From an uncultured Bilophila sp. (GTDB lineage: Bacteria; Desulfobacterota; Desulfovibrionia; Desulfovibrionales; Desulfovibrionaceae): DNA of 24,137 nucleotides. The position numbers and the translations under genes were made by a program. The notes beneath the pieces were generated by a model, which was not told where the DNA came from, made no database searches, and worked only from the letters and a program-made list of their open reading frames with translations. Numbering within the stretch: position 1 is the first letter of the stretch; each line of letters starts with the position of its first letter. Positions 16,461 to 24,128 of the stretch are shown here, piece by piece. The stretch lies in NCBI GenBank assembly GCA_902373525.1, contig CABKMN010000034.1:1-24137 (forward strand), in the 5' to 3' direction.

Positions 16461-18117
16461 TCATTTGCGAAAGACGAAAGGCTCCGGGAACAGAACGTCG
16501 TAGTCGTCTTGGGCCAGAACACGTTTGCGTGGAGTGAACTCTGACGAAAAAACGTCCTTCTGTGAAGGGAAATCCTTAAACGTAATCCCGGCAAGCGTGA
16601 ACAGAGAGTAATTCAGATTGTCCGTTTGCCAAGGGCGGCTTGCATATCCCGCGAGCGAGGCCGCAAAAGCGGGGCGTTGCCGCCTGTAGTCCGGCGAAAG
16701 GTAGACGAGAAACGGGATTTCGAACATGAACCGCGATTTGGCCATTTCCGCATGGCCGACGGTATGCCCGTCTTCATACATGGCTTCGCCGTGGTCCGAG
16801 AAATAGATCATCGCGGACGGTCTCGTCACCGTCCGCAGTTTTTCGATGATCCGGGTCAGAATGAAGTCGGTGTAGGCGATGCTGTTGTCGTAATGGTTGA
16901 TTGTGGCAACCTGTTCCGGTTTGCCGTACGGAGGGGCATCCTTGAATCTGGCGAACGCGTCGGGATAGCGTTTGTCGTACTTCCCATGACTTCCGAGGAG
17001 GTGCACGAAAACGACGGTTTTGCCTTTTCGGGCAAAAACCGCGTCCAGTTTTTTGAGCAGGATGCCGTCATGGTATGATGACTGATAAAACGAAGTCGTT
17101 CCCATATTGCTGTAGTCTTTTTGCGTACAGTTTGAGAACAGGGCGCTTGTCGTGGTTTCGTATTCACCGAGATAGGCCTGATTGGACAGGAGGATGGTCG
17201 AGAACCCCGCCTTGTTGAATACGTCGGCGACGGTACAGCGGTAGTGCGGTTCGGTATGACTCGAAAAGGTCATGACCTTGTACAGAGAGGCGGATGTATG
17301 CGCATGCGGCGAAATGACGTCGGTAAAAACAAACAGTTGACTGCGGAGGCCCTCCAGCAGCGGAGTCGTCTTTCTGGGATACCCGTACAGACTGTAATGA
17401 TTCCGATCTGACGATTCGCCTATGACGACGACAACGAGTTCGTCGTCCGGAGCGTTGCAGGTGATGTCCGCCGGGAGTTGGGGATTCAGCAGTGCGGACT
17501 GGTTGTTGAAAAGGGCTTTCTCATGCTCCAGTTCGTACGCGGAGTAGAGGAAGTCCGTAGGGTAATCCCATCGGGCGACCTTTTCAAAACCGTTTGAGAC
17601 GACGCTGCCGCCGTAGGCGATCAGAAGCAGCCCGGCAATGCAGAGGGAACATCGTAACTCGCGTTTCCCGTTCCGCAGAAAGAGCACGAACAGGGGAAGC
17701 GTGATCATGATGCCGCCGCCGATGATGAGCGGCGTCGCACCGTCGAGATACTGTTGGATAAATTCAACTGATTCCGAAAAATAGGTTTCCTTGATCACGG
17801 TGAGGACATACGGACCGATCTGCATCCCGTACAAATGAAAATGAACGGCATTGGCGAGCGTGAACGTCACTGCCGCGGTATACAACAGGACGCCGTAACA
17901 AGCCGAGAACCAGCGGGGAGCGAGAAGGGGGACAAGAAGGACCAGAAGCGTCCAGATGTCGCGCCTCATGTATTTGAAAACGGATGCGGACGCTTCGCAG
18001 GAAACCAGAATGGAGCCGTTCGTCGCTGAACAGAGGAGAAGAATGGCCAAAAAGGCAAGAAGGGCGATCAGAGTCTGACGATGGGAGCTCTCTCTCTCTC
18101 TCTCTCTTCCAGAACAT
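16461..18117 (-). CDS. Phosphoethanolamine transferase-like membrane sulfatase, probably phase-variable and out of frame here
   Basis: About 550 aa when in frame. EptA/CptA-type enzymes transfer phosphoethanolamine to lipopolysaccharide. N-terminal transmembrane helices (LIALLAFLAILLL, TLLVLLVPLLAP, VLLYTAAVTFTLA, TPLIIGGGIMITLPLFVLFL, IAGLLLIAYGG) precede a periplasmic sulfatase fold. The catalytic motif is VVVIGESSDRNHYSLYGYPR, closest to the heptose-modifying CptA/EptC type; metal-site YFSDHGEAMYEDGH and VFVHLLGSHGKY follow. The only ATG with a ribosome site (AAAGGA, 8 nt) is 18117, but a (GA)10 tract at codons 4-10 puts it out of frame. Eleven or eight units would restore one 552- or 550-residue protein. 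Without that, only a TTG at 18050 without ribosome site remains. GC is visibly lower than in neighbours, suggesting transfer. Confidence 0.85.
18088..18107. repeat. (CT)10 / (GA)10 simple sequence repeat at the 5' end of the transferase gene
   Basis: Twenty bases of uninterrupted CT, which is GA on the coding (minus) strand. It begins 9 nt after the A of the ATG at 18117 and encodes alternating Arg-Glu. With 10 units the ATG frame leads into a different frame from the sulfatase; with 8 or 11 it joins it. It is a slippage-prone contingency-type tract. Confidence 0.9.
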
Positions 18118-18125
18118 GATAGCTA

Positions 18126-18131
18126 TCCTTT
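18126..18131 (-). promoter_or_regulatory. Ribosome binding site that fixes the transferase start at 18117
   Basis: AAAGGA on the minus strand, 8 nt before ATG 18117. An in-frame stop (TAG, 18125-18123) closes the sulfatase frame just upstream, so the gene has no other conventional start except this out-of-frame ATG. Confidence 0.7.
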
Positions 18132-18144
18132 GAAAAATAAATTG

Positions 18145-18169
18145 AAAAAGGCGGGTTGCCCCGCCTTTT
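18145..18169 (-). terminator. Rho-independent terminator of murA
   Basis: On the minus strand AAAAGGCGGG pairs with CCCGCCTTTT around a 4-nt loop, followed by a T run. It lies between the murA stop and the transferase gene, 28 bp before its ATG. The transferase thus depends on read-through or on a promoter within this short gap. Confidence 0.85.
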
Positions 18170-18172
18170 GAG

Positions 18173-19423
<1,251 letters not shown>

Positions 19424-19529
19424 GACTGTCCTGTATGAAATCCCGGAAAACCCGGGTGTTGCCGGTTGGAGGACGCCGCCCCGGCAAGATGCCGCGTCCG
19501 CGGGCGGCTCTCCGGAGGCGGGAGCGGCA

Positions 19530-19559
19530 ACGATACTATCGGCCTCCTCGGGTGGTCAA
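19530..19559 (-). promoter_or_regulatory. Probable murA promoter
   Basis: On the minus strand TTGACC (19559-19554) and TATCGT (19535-19530) are 18 nt apart. It gives a leader of about 100 nt before the murA ATG. An alternative -10, TAGTAT, overlaps. Confidence 0.5.
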
Positions 19560-19626
19560 GAACCATCTTTTTCACCGGCGCGGGCGCGGCAAGGCCCGAA
19601 AACGGAAAAAAGATCGCCCGAAAGAC

Positions 19627-19653
19627 TTGACCTCGAACCGGCTCTGATATAAA
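19627..19653 (+). promoter_or_regulatory. Promoter of tRNA-His
   Basis: TTGACC (19627-19632) with an extended -10, TGA then TATAAA (19648-19653). The spacing of 15 nt is short, but the extended -10 compensates. Transcription would start about 10 nt before the tRNA. Confidence 0.6.
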
Positions 19654-19669
19654 CACTACTCCTGCATGT

Positions 19670-19746
19670 GGCGGATGTAGCTCAGTTGGCAGAGCATCTG
19701 GTTGTGGCCCAGAGGGTCGTGGGTTCAAATCCCGTCATTCGCCCCA
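19670..19746 (+). tRNA. tRNA-His (anticodon GTG), CCA encoded
   Basis: A full cloverleaf can be drawn. Acceptor GCGGATG (from 19671) pairs with CATTCGC with one GU pair. The extra G-1 at 19670 opposite C73 is the identity mark of histidine tRNAs. The anticodon stem TCTGG/CCAGA encloses TTGTGGC with anticodon GTG at 19704-19706. The T arm is GTGGG-TTCAAAT-CCCGT. CCA is encoded at 19744-19746. Confidence 0.97.
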
Positions 19747-19762
19747 CTCACTTGTCTTGATG

Positions 19763-19787
19763 AAACCCTGCTTCGGCAGGGTTTTTT
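19763..19787 (+). terminator. Terminator of tRNA-His
   Basis: AAACCCTGC (19763-19771) and GCAGGGTTT (19776-19784) form a 9-bp stem with a TTCG loop, followed by T to 19787. It begins 17 nt after the tRNA. Confidence 0.92.
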
Positions 19788-19824
19788 CGTTTCCGGCTCC
19801 TCGCGCCTTCCGCACGCAATCCGC

Positions 19825-19842
19825 CTCTCTCTCTCTCTCTCT
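19825..19842. repeat. (CT)9 simple sequence repeat, intergenic
   Basis: Eighteen bases of pure CT between the tRNA-His terminator and the 3' end of xthA. It is the same dinucleotide as the tract in the transferase gene, but I see no gene whose start it would affect. Confidence 0.85.
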
Positions 19843-19869
19843 TCCCCTCACTCCGGGATGCCTTCGGGC

Positions 19870-19894
19870 GACGGGGAAGGCCCCCTTCCCCGTT
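19870..19894. repeat. Hairpin at the xthA 3' end, purine-rich family
   Basis: GACGGGGAAGG (19870-19880) pairs with CCTTCCCCGTT (19884-19894), one GU pair, CCC loop. It starts 6 bp beyond the xthA stop codon and resembles a short member of the hairpins at 5-58 and 7689-7740. Confidence 0.55.
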
Positions 19895-19899
19895 CTCCC

Positions 19900-20694
19900 C
19901 TAATCGGCAAGTTCCAGTTCGAGCCCCACCGGGCAGTGGTCGGAGCCGAAGACGTTGTTTTCGATCCACGCGTCGCGGACGGCGGGCGCAAGCTCCTCGG
20001 AAACAAAGAAGTAGTCGATGCGCCACCCCACGTTGTTGATGCGGGCGCGCTGCTTGTACGACCACCACGAATACTGGTGCGGCTCGTCGCCGTGGATGCG
20101 GCGGAAGGTGTCCACATACCCGGCGGCGATGAAGCGGTCCACCCACGCGCGTTCGATGGGCAGGAAGCCCGAGTTCTCCTCGTTGGCCTTGGGGCGGGCG
20201 AGATCGATGGGGCGGTGCGCGGTGTTGAAGTCGCCGCAGACCACGATGGGCTTGGTGCGGCGCAGTTCCTCGGCATAGTTCAGGAAGGCGTCGTAGTAGC
20301 CCATCTTGTAGGCCAGCCGTTCGTCGTCTTTGGTGCCGTTGGGGAAATAGACGTTGAAGAAATGGAAGGCGGGATATTCGATATGCAGCAGCCGCCCCTC
20401 GCCCTGATAGCGGGGATCGGGCAGTTCGCGGTCCACGGCGAGCGGTTCGAGCGCGGCCTTGCGGCGCGAAAAGACGGCGACGCCGGAATAGCCTTTCCTG
20501 ACCTGCGCGGCGAGCCATTCGGCGTTCCAGCCTTCGGGCTCGCGGTGCTCCGCCGCGATCTGGGCGGGCTCGGCCTTGGTTTCCTGAAGGGCCACCACGT
20601 CGGCGTCGGTGGCGGCGAACCAGTTCCAGTCGGGTTTGCCGCTCAGCGCGCGGAACCCGTTGACGTTCCATGAGACAAGACGAATCGAGGTCAT
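19900..20694 (-). CDS. xthA: Exodeoxyribonuclease III (AP endonuclease, XthA/ExoA family)
   Basis: 264 aa, typical length. The enzyme cuts DNA 5' of abasic sites in base-excision repair and removes 3' blocks. The EEP-fold motifs are complete: LVSWNVNGFRAL (metal Asn), VALQETKAEPAQ (metal Glu), NVYFPNGTKDDERLAYKMGYYDAFL, VVCGDFNTAHRPIDLARPKANEENSGFLPIERAW, WRIDYFFVSE and GSDHCPVGLEL (catalytic Asp-His). The ATG at 20694 starts directly before the conserved MTSIRLVSWNVNG; the ribosome site is weak. It is a single-gene unit with a candidate promoter about 110 bp upstream and a hairpin at its end. Confidence 0.96.
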   Translation of the reverse strand: MTSIRLVSWNVNGFRALSGKPDWNWFAATDADVVALQETKAEPAQIAAEHREPEGWNAEWLAAQVRKGYSGVAVFSRRKAALEPLAVDRELPDPRYQGEGRLLHIEYPAFHFFNVYFPNGTKDDERLAYKMGYYDAFLNYAEELRRTKPIVVCGDFNTAHRPIDLARPKANEENSGFLPIERAWVDRFIAAGYVDTFRRIHGDEPHQYSWWSYKQRARINNVGWRIDYFFVSEELAPAVRDAWIENNVFGSDHCPVGLELELAD

Positions 20695-20800
20695 GCGTTT
20701 TCTCTCGGCAAAAGGGAGGGGAAGCGGATGGGAGCGCGGATGATGCCCCGGACATCCGAAAACGGCGTTCCGGTCCTTTGCGGGAACCCGCCGCCCGCGC

Positions 20801-20829
20801 AGGATTCCACCCGCCGCGTCCCTTGTCAA
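20801..20829 (-). promoter_or_regulatory. Candidate xthA promoter
   Basis: On the minus strand a perfect TTGACA (20829-20824) lies 17 nt from AATCCT (20806-20801). The -10 is poor, the -35 ideal. It gives a leader of about 100 nt. Confidence 0.5.
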
Positions 20830-21181
20830 ATCCCCGGCCTTTCGCCGCGCCCCGTACCGTGTCGCATCCGTCCGCGGCTCAGGCCGTAGAGGAGGCGTCC
20901 GCCGCCCGCCGATGGGCGCGCAGGACTCCCGCCGTCCGTGTTCCGTTCCCGGCAAAGAGAGCGGGAAGAGAGCGGCGGGAACGGAAGCCCCGCTTTCTCG
21001 GGAAAAGCCCTTGAAAGAGGGGCCAACGAGACGGCACGGGAGGCGCAACAGGCCGGAATCAGGCGACCCCCTGAAGGAGAGGCCAACGAGCGGAAATCTG
21101 TTGGAGAAATCCGCACCTCTCTCCGGGACGCTTTTCCCTTCGTCGTCTTTGCCGTCGTGCGATGCGTTCCCCCGCCGCGCC
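20830..21181. other. Noncoding stretch with 60-bp-spaced direct repeats
   Basis: No credible gene. GGCCAACGAG occurs at 21021-21030 and exactly 60 bp later at 21081-21090, each preceded by a related CCYTGAARGAG block. The purine-rich GGCAAAGAGAGCGGGAAGAG at 20951-20970 is loosely related. This may be decayed repeat DNA. Confidence 0.4.
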
Positions 21182-21210
21182 TTGTCCCTGCCTCCCCATA
21201 CATTTTTAAG
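21182..21210 (+). promoter_or_regulatory. Possible upstream promoter of the PAP2 gene
   Basis: TTGTCC (21182-21187) and TTTAAG (21205-21210) are 17 nt apart. It is an alternative to the PHO-box-like promoter further downstream. Confidence 0.3.
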
Positions 21211-21269
21211 GCACCCGCTCCGTATCTTTCCATGCGTCTTTCCCTTCCTGTTTTCGACTCCTCCCGTTT

Positions 21270-21303
21270 CCGTCATGAAATCGTCACAACGGGCTTGTAG
21301 AAG
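21270..21303 (+). promoter_or_regulatory. PHO-box-like site and -10 element upstream of the PAP2 gene
   Basis: CCGTCAT (21270-21276), GAAA, TCGTCAC (21281-21287) is an 11-bp-phased direct repeat like the E. coli phoA PHO box CTGTCATAAAGTTGTCAC, agreeing at 14 of 18 positions. TAGAAG (21298-21303) follows after 10 nt, the same spacing as the phoA -10. Transcription would start near 21310, supporting translation from ATG 21337. PhoB control is an inference. Confidence 0.5.
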
Positions 21304-21336
21304 GTGACGATTCCGAAACGCCCGGAGGCGGGAGAG

Positions 21337-24072
21337 ATGACGAAACGTGCGTTGAGCGCCCAGCTTGCGGCGGGGGCTTTTTTTCTGGTGCTGGTAATGC
21401 TGATGGAGTCCTTTACCGAAGTGGACATGGACCTCCAGCGGCTCTGGTTCGACTCCTATACGCATGAATGGATCTTTTCCAACGCGCTGCACGAGCGGCT
21501 GACGTGGGTTTTCTACGACGGCCCCAAGATGCTGCTCATCGCCCTCGGCGTATGCTGCATCGGCGGGGTCCTCGCGGGAGGCCGCTGGCTGCCGCCGGGA
21601 TTCCGCAGGGGATGCCTGCTGCTTCTGCTCAGTCTCGCCTTCGTTCCCATGCTGCTCGGCGGGGCCAAGCAGTTCACCAACGTCTACTGTCCGAAACAGT
21701 TGGAGGCGTTCGGCGGCGACGTCGCGCATCAGGGCGTGCTGGAATGCCGCAAGATCGCCAACGAAGGCCGTCCGGCGGGCAAATGTTTTCCGGCGGGCCA
21801 TGCGTCGGGCGGTTTCGCCCTGATGATGCTGTTTTTCTGCCTGCCGAAACGGCGGCGCTGGGCGGGGCTGGCCCTCGGGCTCGCCGCCGGATGGAGCATG
21901 GGACTGTACCAGATGCTGCGCGGCCAGCATTTCCTGTCGCATACGCTGTTCACGATGGCGGGCGCGTGGATGATCATCCTGCTCATCGTCCGGGTCGTGC
22001 GGATCGTAACGAATAATCATCTGTTACGTATACATATTTGTCCTTCCCTGCGGCCGTTTTCGTCGCCAAACCGTAACAATGGATGTGGCACAATTCGCTC
22101 TCCGGACATCCTGTCCGTCTTTAAGAAAGGTTTTGCCATGTACGCTATTGCCGATGCCGTCCGTTACCTTGTGCGGCGGCTGCTTCCGTTCATCGTCGTC
22201 TATTTCGCTGCCGAGCTCATGGAGCTTTCCGTGTTGGCCCTGCGCGAGTCCTCCAATCTGCATCCGTCGCTTCGGGGACTGCTCGTTTCCCTTCCGGTGT
22301 GGGTGGGGACGACCACGGTTTCCTGCCTGTTTTCGCTCCTGCCCGTGCTGCTGTACCTGCTGATTCTGCCACGGAAGAGCCACGGCGGGCGCTGGGACCG
22401 GCGGCTGACCATGTTGCTTTTCTTCCTCTATACGGCGAGCAATCTTTTCGAGGAAGTTTCCGAACTGTTGTTCTGGGACGAATTCACGTCCCGGTTCAAC
22501 TTCGTGGCCGTGGACTATCTTGTCTATACGCAGGAAGTCGTCGGGAACATCATGCAGTCCTACCCCGTGGCGCTGTTCATGTCGGGGATTCTGCTGGCGG
22601 CGTTCGCGTTCACCGTGCTGGCCCGGCACTGGCTGATCGCCGCCCGCAGCGCGCCCCGGCTGGCCCTGCGGTTTGCGGGGGCCGTGCTGCTGGGGGTGTG
22701 CGCGTGTTCGCTCAATATGGTCAACTTCATGGATATTTCCGAAGACACCGGGGACCGTTATTTGTCCGAGCTGTCCAAGGACGGTCTGTACAGCCTGTTC
22801 CACGCCTTTTTCTCCAACGAGCTGTCCTACAACGATTTCTACCTGACGCGGCCCGACGCCGACGTGGTGGCGACGCTGGCCCCCAAGCTCGCCTCGGACG
22901 CGCGCCGCGTGGGCGATCCCGCCTCGCTGGCCTATGCGGTCACGCCCAAGGAGCCGGAAATCCGGGCGAACGTGATCCTCGTGCTCATGGAGAGCATGGG
23001 TTCCGAATTTTTCAGCGAGTTCCGCAGCGACGGCAAGGTGCTGACGCCGAATCTCGAAGCGCTCGCCGCCCGGTCGCTCTATTTCAGCCACGTCTATTCC
23101 ACGGGCACGCGCACGGTCCGGGGCATCGAGGCGCTCACGCTGGCCCGTCCGCCGCTGCCGGGAATGCCCATCGTGCGCCTTCAGGGGAACGACAACCTGC
23201 ACGGCGTCTGGGACGTGTTCCGCGAACGCGGGTACGACACCAAATGGATTTACGGCGGGTACGGCTATTTCGACAATATGAACGCCTACTTTGCCGGGAA
23301 CGGTTTCACGGTGGTGGACCGTACCGTCATGTCCGCCGACGAGATCAGCTTCTCGAACATCTGGGGCGTGTGCGACGAGAACCTGTTCGCCCGGGCCATC
23401 AAGGAAGCCGACGCGTCCCATGCGGCGGGCAGGCCGTTCTTCAACTTCGTCCTCACGACCTCGAACCATCGGCCCTACACCTATCCCGACGGCAAGATCA
23501 GCATACCCTCCAAGTCGGGCCGCAGCGGCGGGGTGATGTACGCGGACTACGCCATCGGGGAATTCATGAAGGAGGCCCGCAAACATCCGTGGTTCGAGGA
23601 CACGGTGTTCGTCTTCGTGGCTGATCACGGGGCCAGCAGTTCGGGCCGCGAGGAGATCAAGCCGGGGAACCATCACATCCCGTTCATCGTCTATGCGCCG
23701 AAGTACATCAAGCCGGAGCGGCACGATGAGCCCATCAGCCAGATCGATGCGGTGCCGACGCTCCTGTCGCTGCTGCGCTTCAGGTACACGGGCGAGTTCT
23801 ACGGCATGAACGCGCTCGATCCCCGGTACGTATCGCGCTATTTTCTGAGCAATTACCAGAAGCTGGCGTATGTGAAGGGCGACGAGATGGTGATCATGCG
23901 TCCGGTGCGCGGGGTGCATTTCTATCGCGGCGGCAGGCAGGTGGGTTCGGCTCAGGCCGCCAAGTCCGGCGACGCCGTGAAGGCCCCGGACGCCGCGCTG
24001 CAACAGGTGCTCGACGAGGGCGTCAGCTATTACCAGCACTCCGCCCGTTGGCGGGAGTTTTTGAAGGAATAG
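21337..24072 (+). CDS. Uninterrupted frame: PAP2 lipid phosphatase joined to LTA-synthase-like sulfatase
   Basis: 911 aa if translated whole. Residues 1-235 are a PAP2 membrane phosphatase, which removes phosphate from lipids. Its motifs are KQFTN, KCFPAGHASGG (the SGH motif appears as AGHASGG) and YQMLRGQHFLSHTL. The LTA-synthase-like half starts near residue 268. Between them, 22003-22137 is AT-richer, encodes a linker unlike a domain (RIHICPSLRPFSSPNRNN) and ends in a ribosome site plus ATG. So this is either a real fusion or two cistrons whose first stop codon has been lost. The ATG at 21337 follows GGAGG (21324-21328) at 8-nt spacing; a GTG at 21304 is at the likely transcription start. 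The C-terminus is followed by a perfect hairpin. Confidence 0.75.
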   Translation: MTKRALSAQLAAGAFFLVLVMLMESFTEVDMDLQRLWFDSYTHEWIFSNALHERLTWVFYDGPKMLLIALGVCCIGGVLAGGRWLPPGFRRGCLLLLLSLAFVPMLLGGAKQFTNVYCPKQLEAFGGDVAHQGVLECRKIANEGRPAGKCFPAGHASGGFALMMLFFCLPKRRRWAGLALGLAAGWSMGLYQMLRGQHFLSHTLFTMAGAWMIILLIVRVVRIVTNNHLLRIHICPSLRPFSSPNRNNGCGTIRSPDILSVFKKGFAMYAIADAVRYLVRRLLPFIVVYFAAELMELSVLALRESSNLHPSLRGLLVSLPVWVGTTTVSCLFSLLPVLLYLLILPRKSHGGRWDRRLTMLLFFLYTASNLFEEVSELLFWDEFTSRFNFVAVDYLVYTQEVVGNIMQSYPVALFMSGILLAAFAFTVLARHWLIAARSAPRLALRFAGAVLLGVCACSLNMVNFMDISEDTGDRYLSELSKDGLYSLFHAFFSNELSYNDFYLTRPDADVVATLAPKLASDARRVGDPASLAYAVTPKEPEIRANVILVLMESMGSEFFSEFRSDGKVLTPNLEALAARSLYFSHVYSTGTRTVRGIEALTLARPPLPGMPIVRLQGNDNLHGVWDVFRERGYDTKWIYGGYGYFDNMNAYFAGNGFTVVDRTVMSADEISFSNIWGVCDENLFARAIKEADASHAAGRPFFNFVLTTSNHRPYTYPDGKISIPSKSGRSGGVMYADYAIGEFMKEARKHPWFEDTVFVFVADHGASSSGREEIKPGNHHIPFIVYAPKYIKPERHDEPISQIDAVPTLLSLLRFRYTGEFYGMNALDPRYVSRYFLSNYQKLAYVKGDEMVIMRPVRGVHFYRGGRQVGSAQAAKSGDAVKAPDAALQQVLDEGVSYYQHSARWREFLKE
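22005..22028. promoter_or_regulatory. CGTAAC/GTTACG dyad inside the frame, possible operator
   Basis: CGTAAC (22005-22010) and GTTACG (22023-22028) form an inverted repeat 18 bp centre to centre in a local AT-rich island. A third CGTAAC is at 22072-22077. TATACAT follows at 22029. This looks like a promoter or operator region despite lying in an open frame. Confidence 0.4.
22138..24072 (+). CDS. LTA synthase family membrane sulfatase (likely own start)
   Basis: 644 aa as a separate gene. The family moves phosphoglycerol or phosphoethanolamine from lipids to acceptors (LtaS, OpgB and relatives). Four or five N-terminal transmembrane helices (LLPFIVVYFAAEL, LLVSLPVWVGTTTVSCLFSLLPVLLYLLIL, PVALFMSGILLAAFAFTVL, FAGAVLLGVCACSLNMV) precede the periplasmic domain from about residue 280. 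Visible motifs: NVILVLMESMGSEFF with the nucleophile Ser after Glu, STGTRTVRGIEAL, YGGYGYFDNMNAYF, TTSNHRPYTYPDG, FVADHGASSSGREEI and NHHIPFIVYAPKYI (metal ligands). AAGAAAGG (22123-22130) lies 7 nt before this ATG, a strong ribosome site. The same frame is open upstream into the PAP2 domain. The acceptor cannot be read from sequence. Confidence 0.85.
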   Translation: MYAIADAVRYLVRRLLPFIVVYFAAELMELSVLALRESSNLHPSLRGLLVSLPVWVGTTTVSCLFSLLPVLLYLLILPRKSHGGRWDRRLTMLLFFLYTASNLFEEVSELLFWDEFTSRFNFVAVDYLVYTQEVVGNIMQSYPVALFMSGILLAAFAFTVLARHWLIAARSAPRLALRFAGAVLLGVCACSLNMVNFMDISEDTGDRYLSELSKDGLYSLFHAFFSNELSYNDFYLTRPDADVVATLAPKLASDARRVGDPASLAYAVTPKEPEIRANVILVLMESMGSEFFSEFRSDGKVLTPNLEALAARSLYFSHVYSTGTRTVRGIEALTLARPPLPGMPIVRLQGNDNLHGVWDVFRERGYDTKWIYGGYGYFDNMNAYFAGNGFTVVDRTVMSADEISFSNIWGVCDENLFARAIKEADASHAAGRPFFNFVLTTSNHRPYTYPDGKISIPSKSGRSGGVMYADYAIGEFMKEARKHPWFEDTVFVFVADHGASSSGREEIKPGNHHIPFIVYAPKYIKPERHDEPISQIDAVPTLLSLLRFRYTGEFYGMNALDPRYVSRYFLSNYQKLAYVKGDEMVIMRPVRGVHFYRGGRQVGSAQAAKSGDAVKAPDAALQQVLDEGVSYYQHSARWREFLKE

Positions 24073-24076
24073 GAGA

Positions 24077-24128
24077 TTGGGGAGGGGGAAGGGCCCCTTT
24101 TTCAAAAGGGGCCCTTCCCCCTCCCCAA
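24077..24128. repeat. Perfect 25-bp inverted repeat after the sulfatase gene
   Basis: Arms 24077-24101 and 24104-24128 are perfect complements around a TC loop, starting 5 bp after the stop codon. The outer arms match the hairpin at 5-58 (GGGGAGGGG type), while the inner part is GGGCCCCTTTT instead of AACCTTTCT. It probably ends or stabilises the transcript. Confidence 0.8.

Noticed and set aside
19670..19746. Integration (att) site at tRNA-His
   Set aside because: tRNA 3' ends are common targets, but no integrase and no second copy of the tRNA 3' end is visible in the window.
21021..21090. CRISPR-like repeat pair
   Set aside because: Only two imperfect copies, no further units, no palindromic repeat and no cas gene nearby.
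21304..21336. GTG 21304 as the PAP2 start
   Set aside because: It has no ribosome site and lies at or before the likely transcription start of the PHO-box-like promoter; ATG 21337 has GGAGG.
20695..22020. Long upstream extension of xthA
   Set aside because: The conserved XthA N-terminus begins at 20694; the extension has low complexity and runs antisense to the PAP2 domain.
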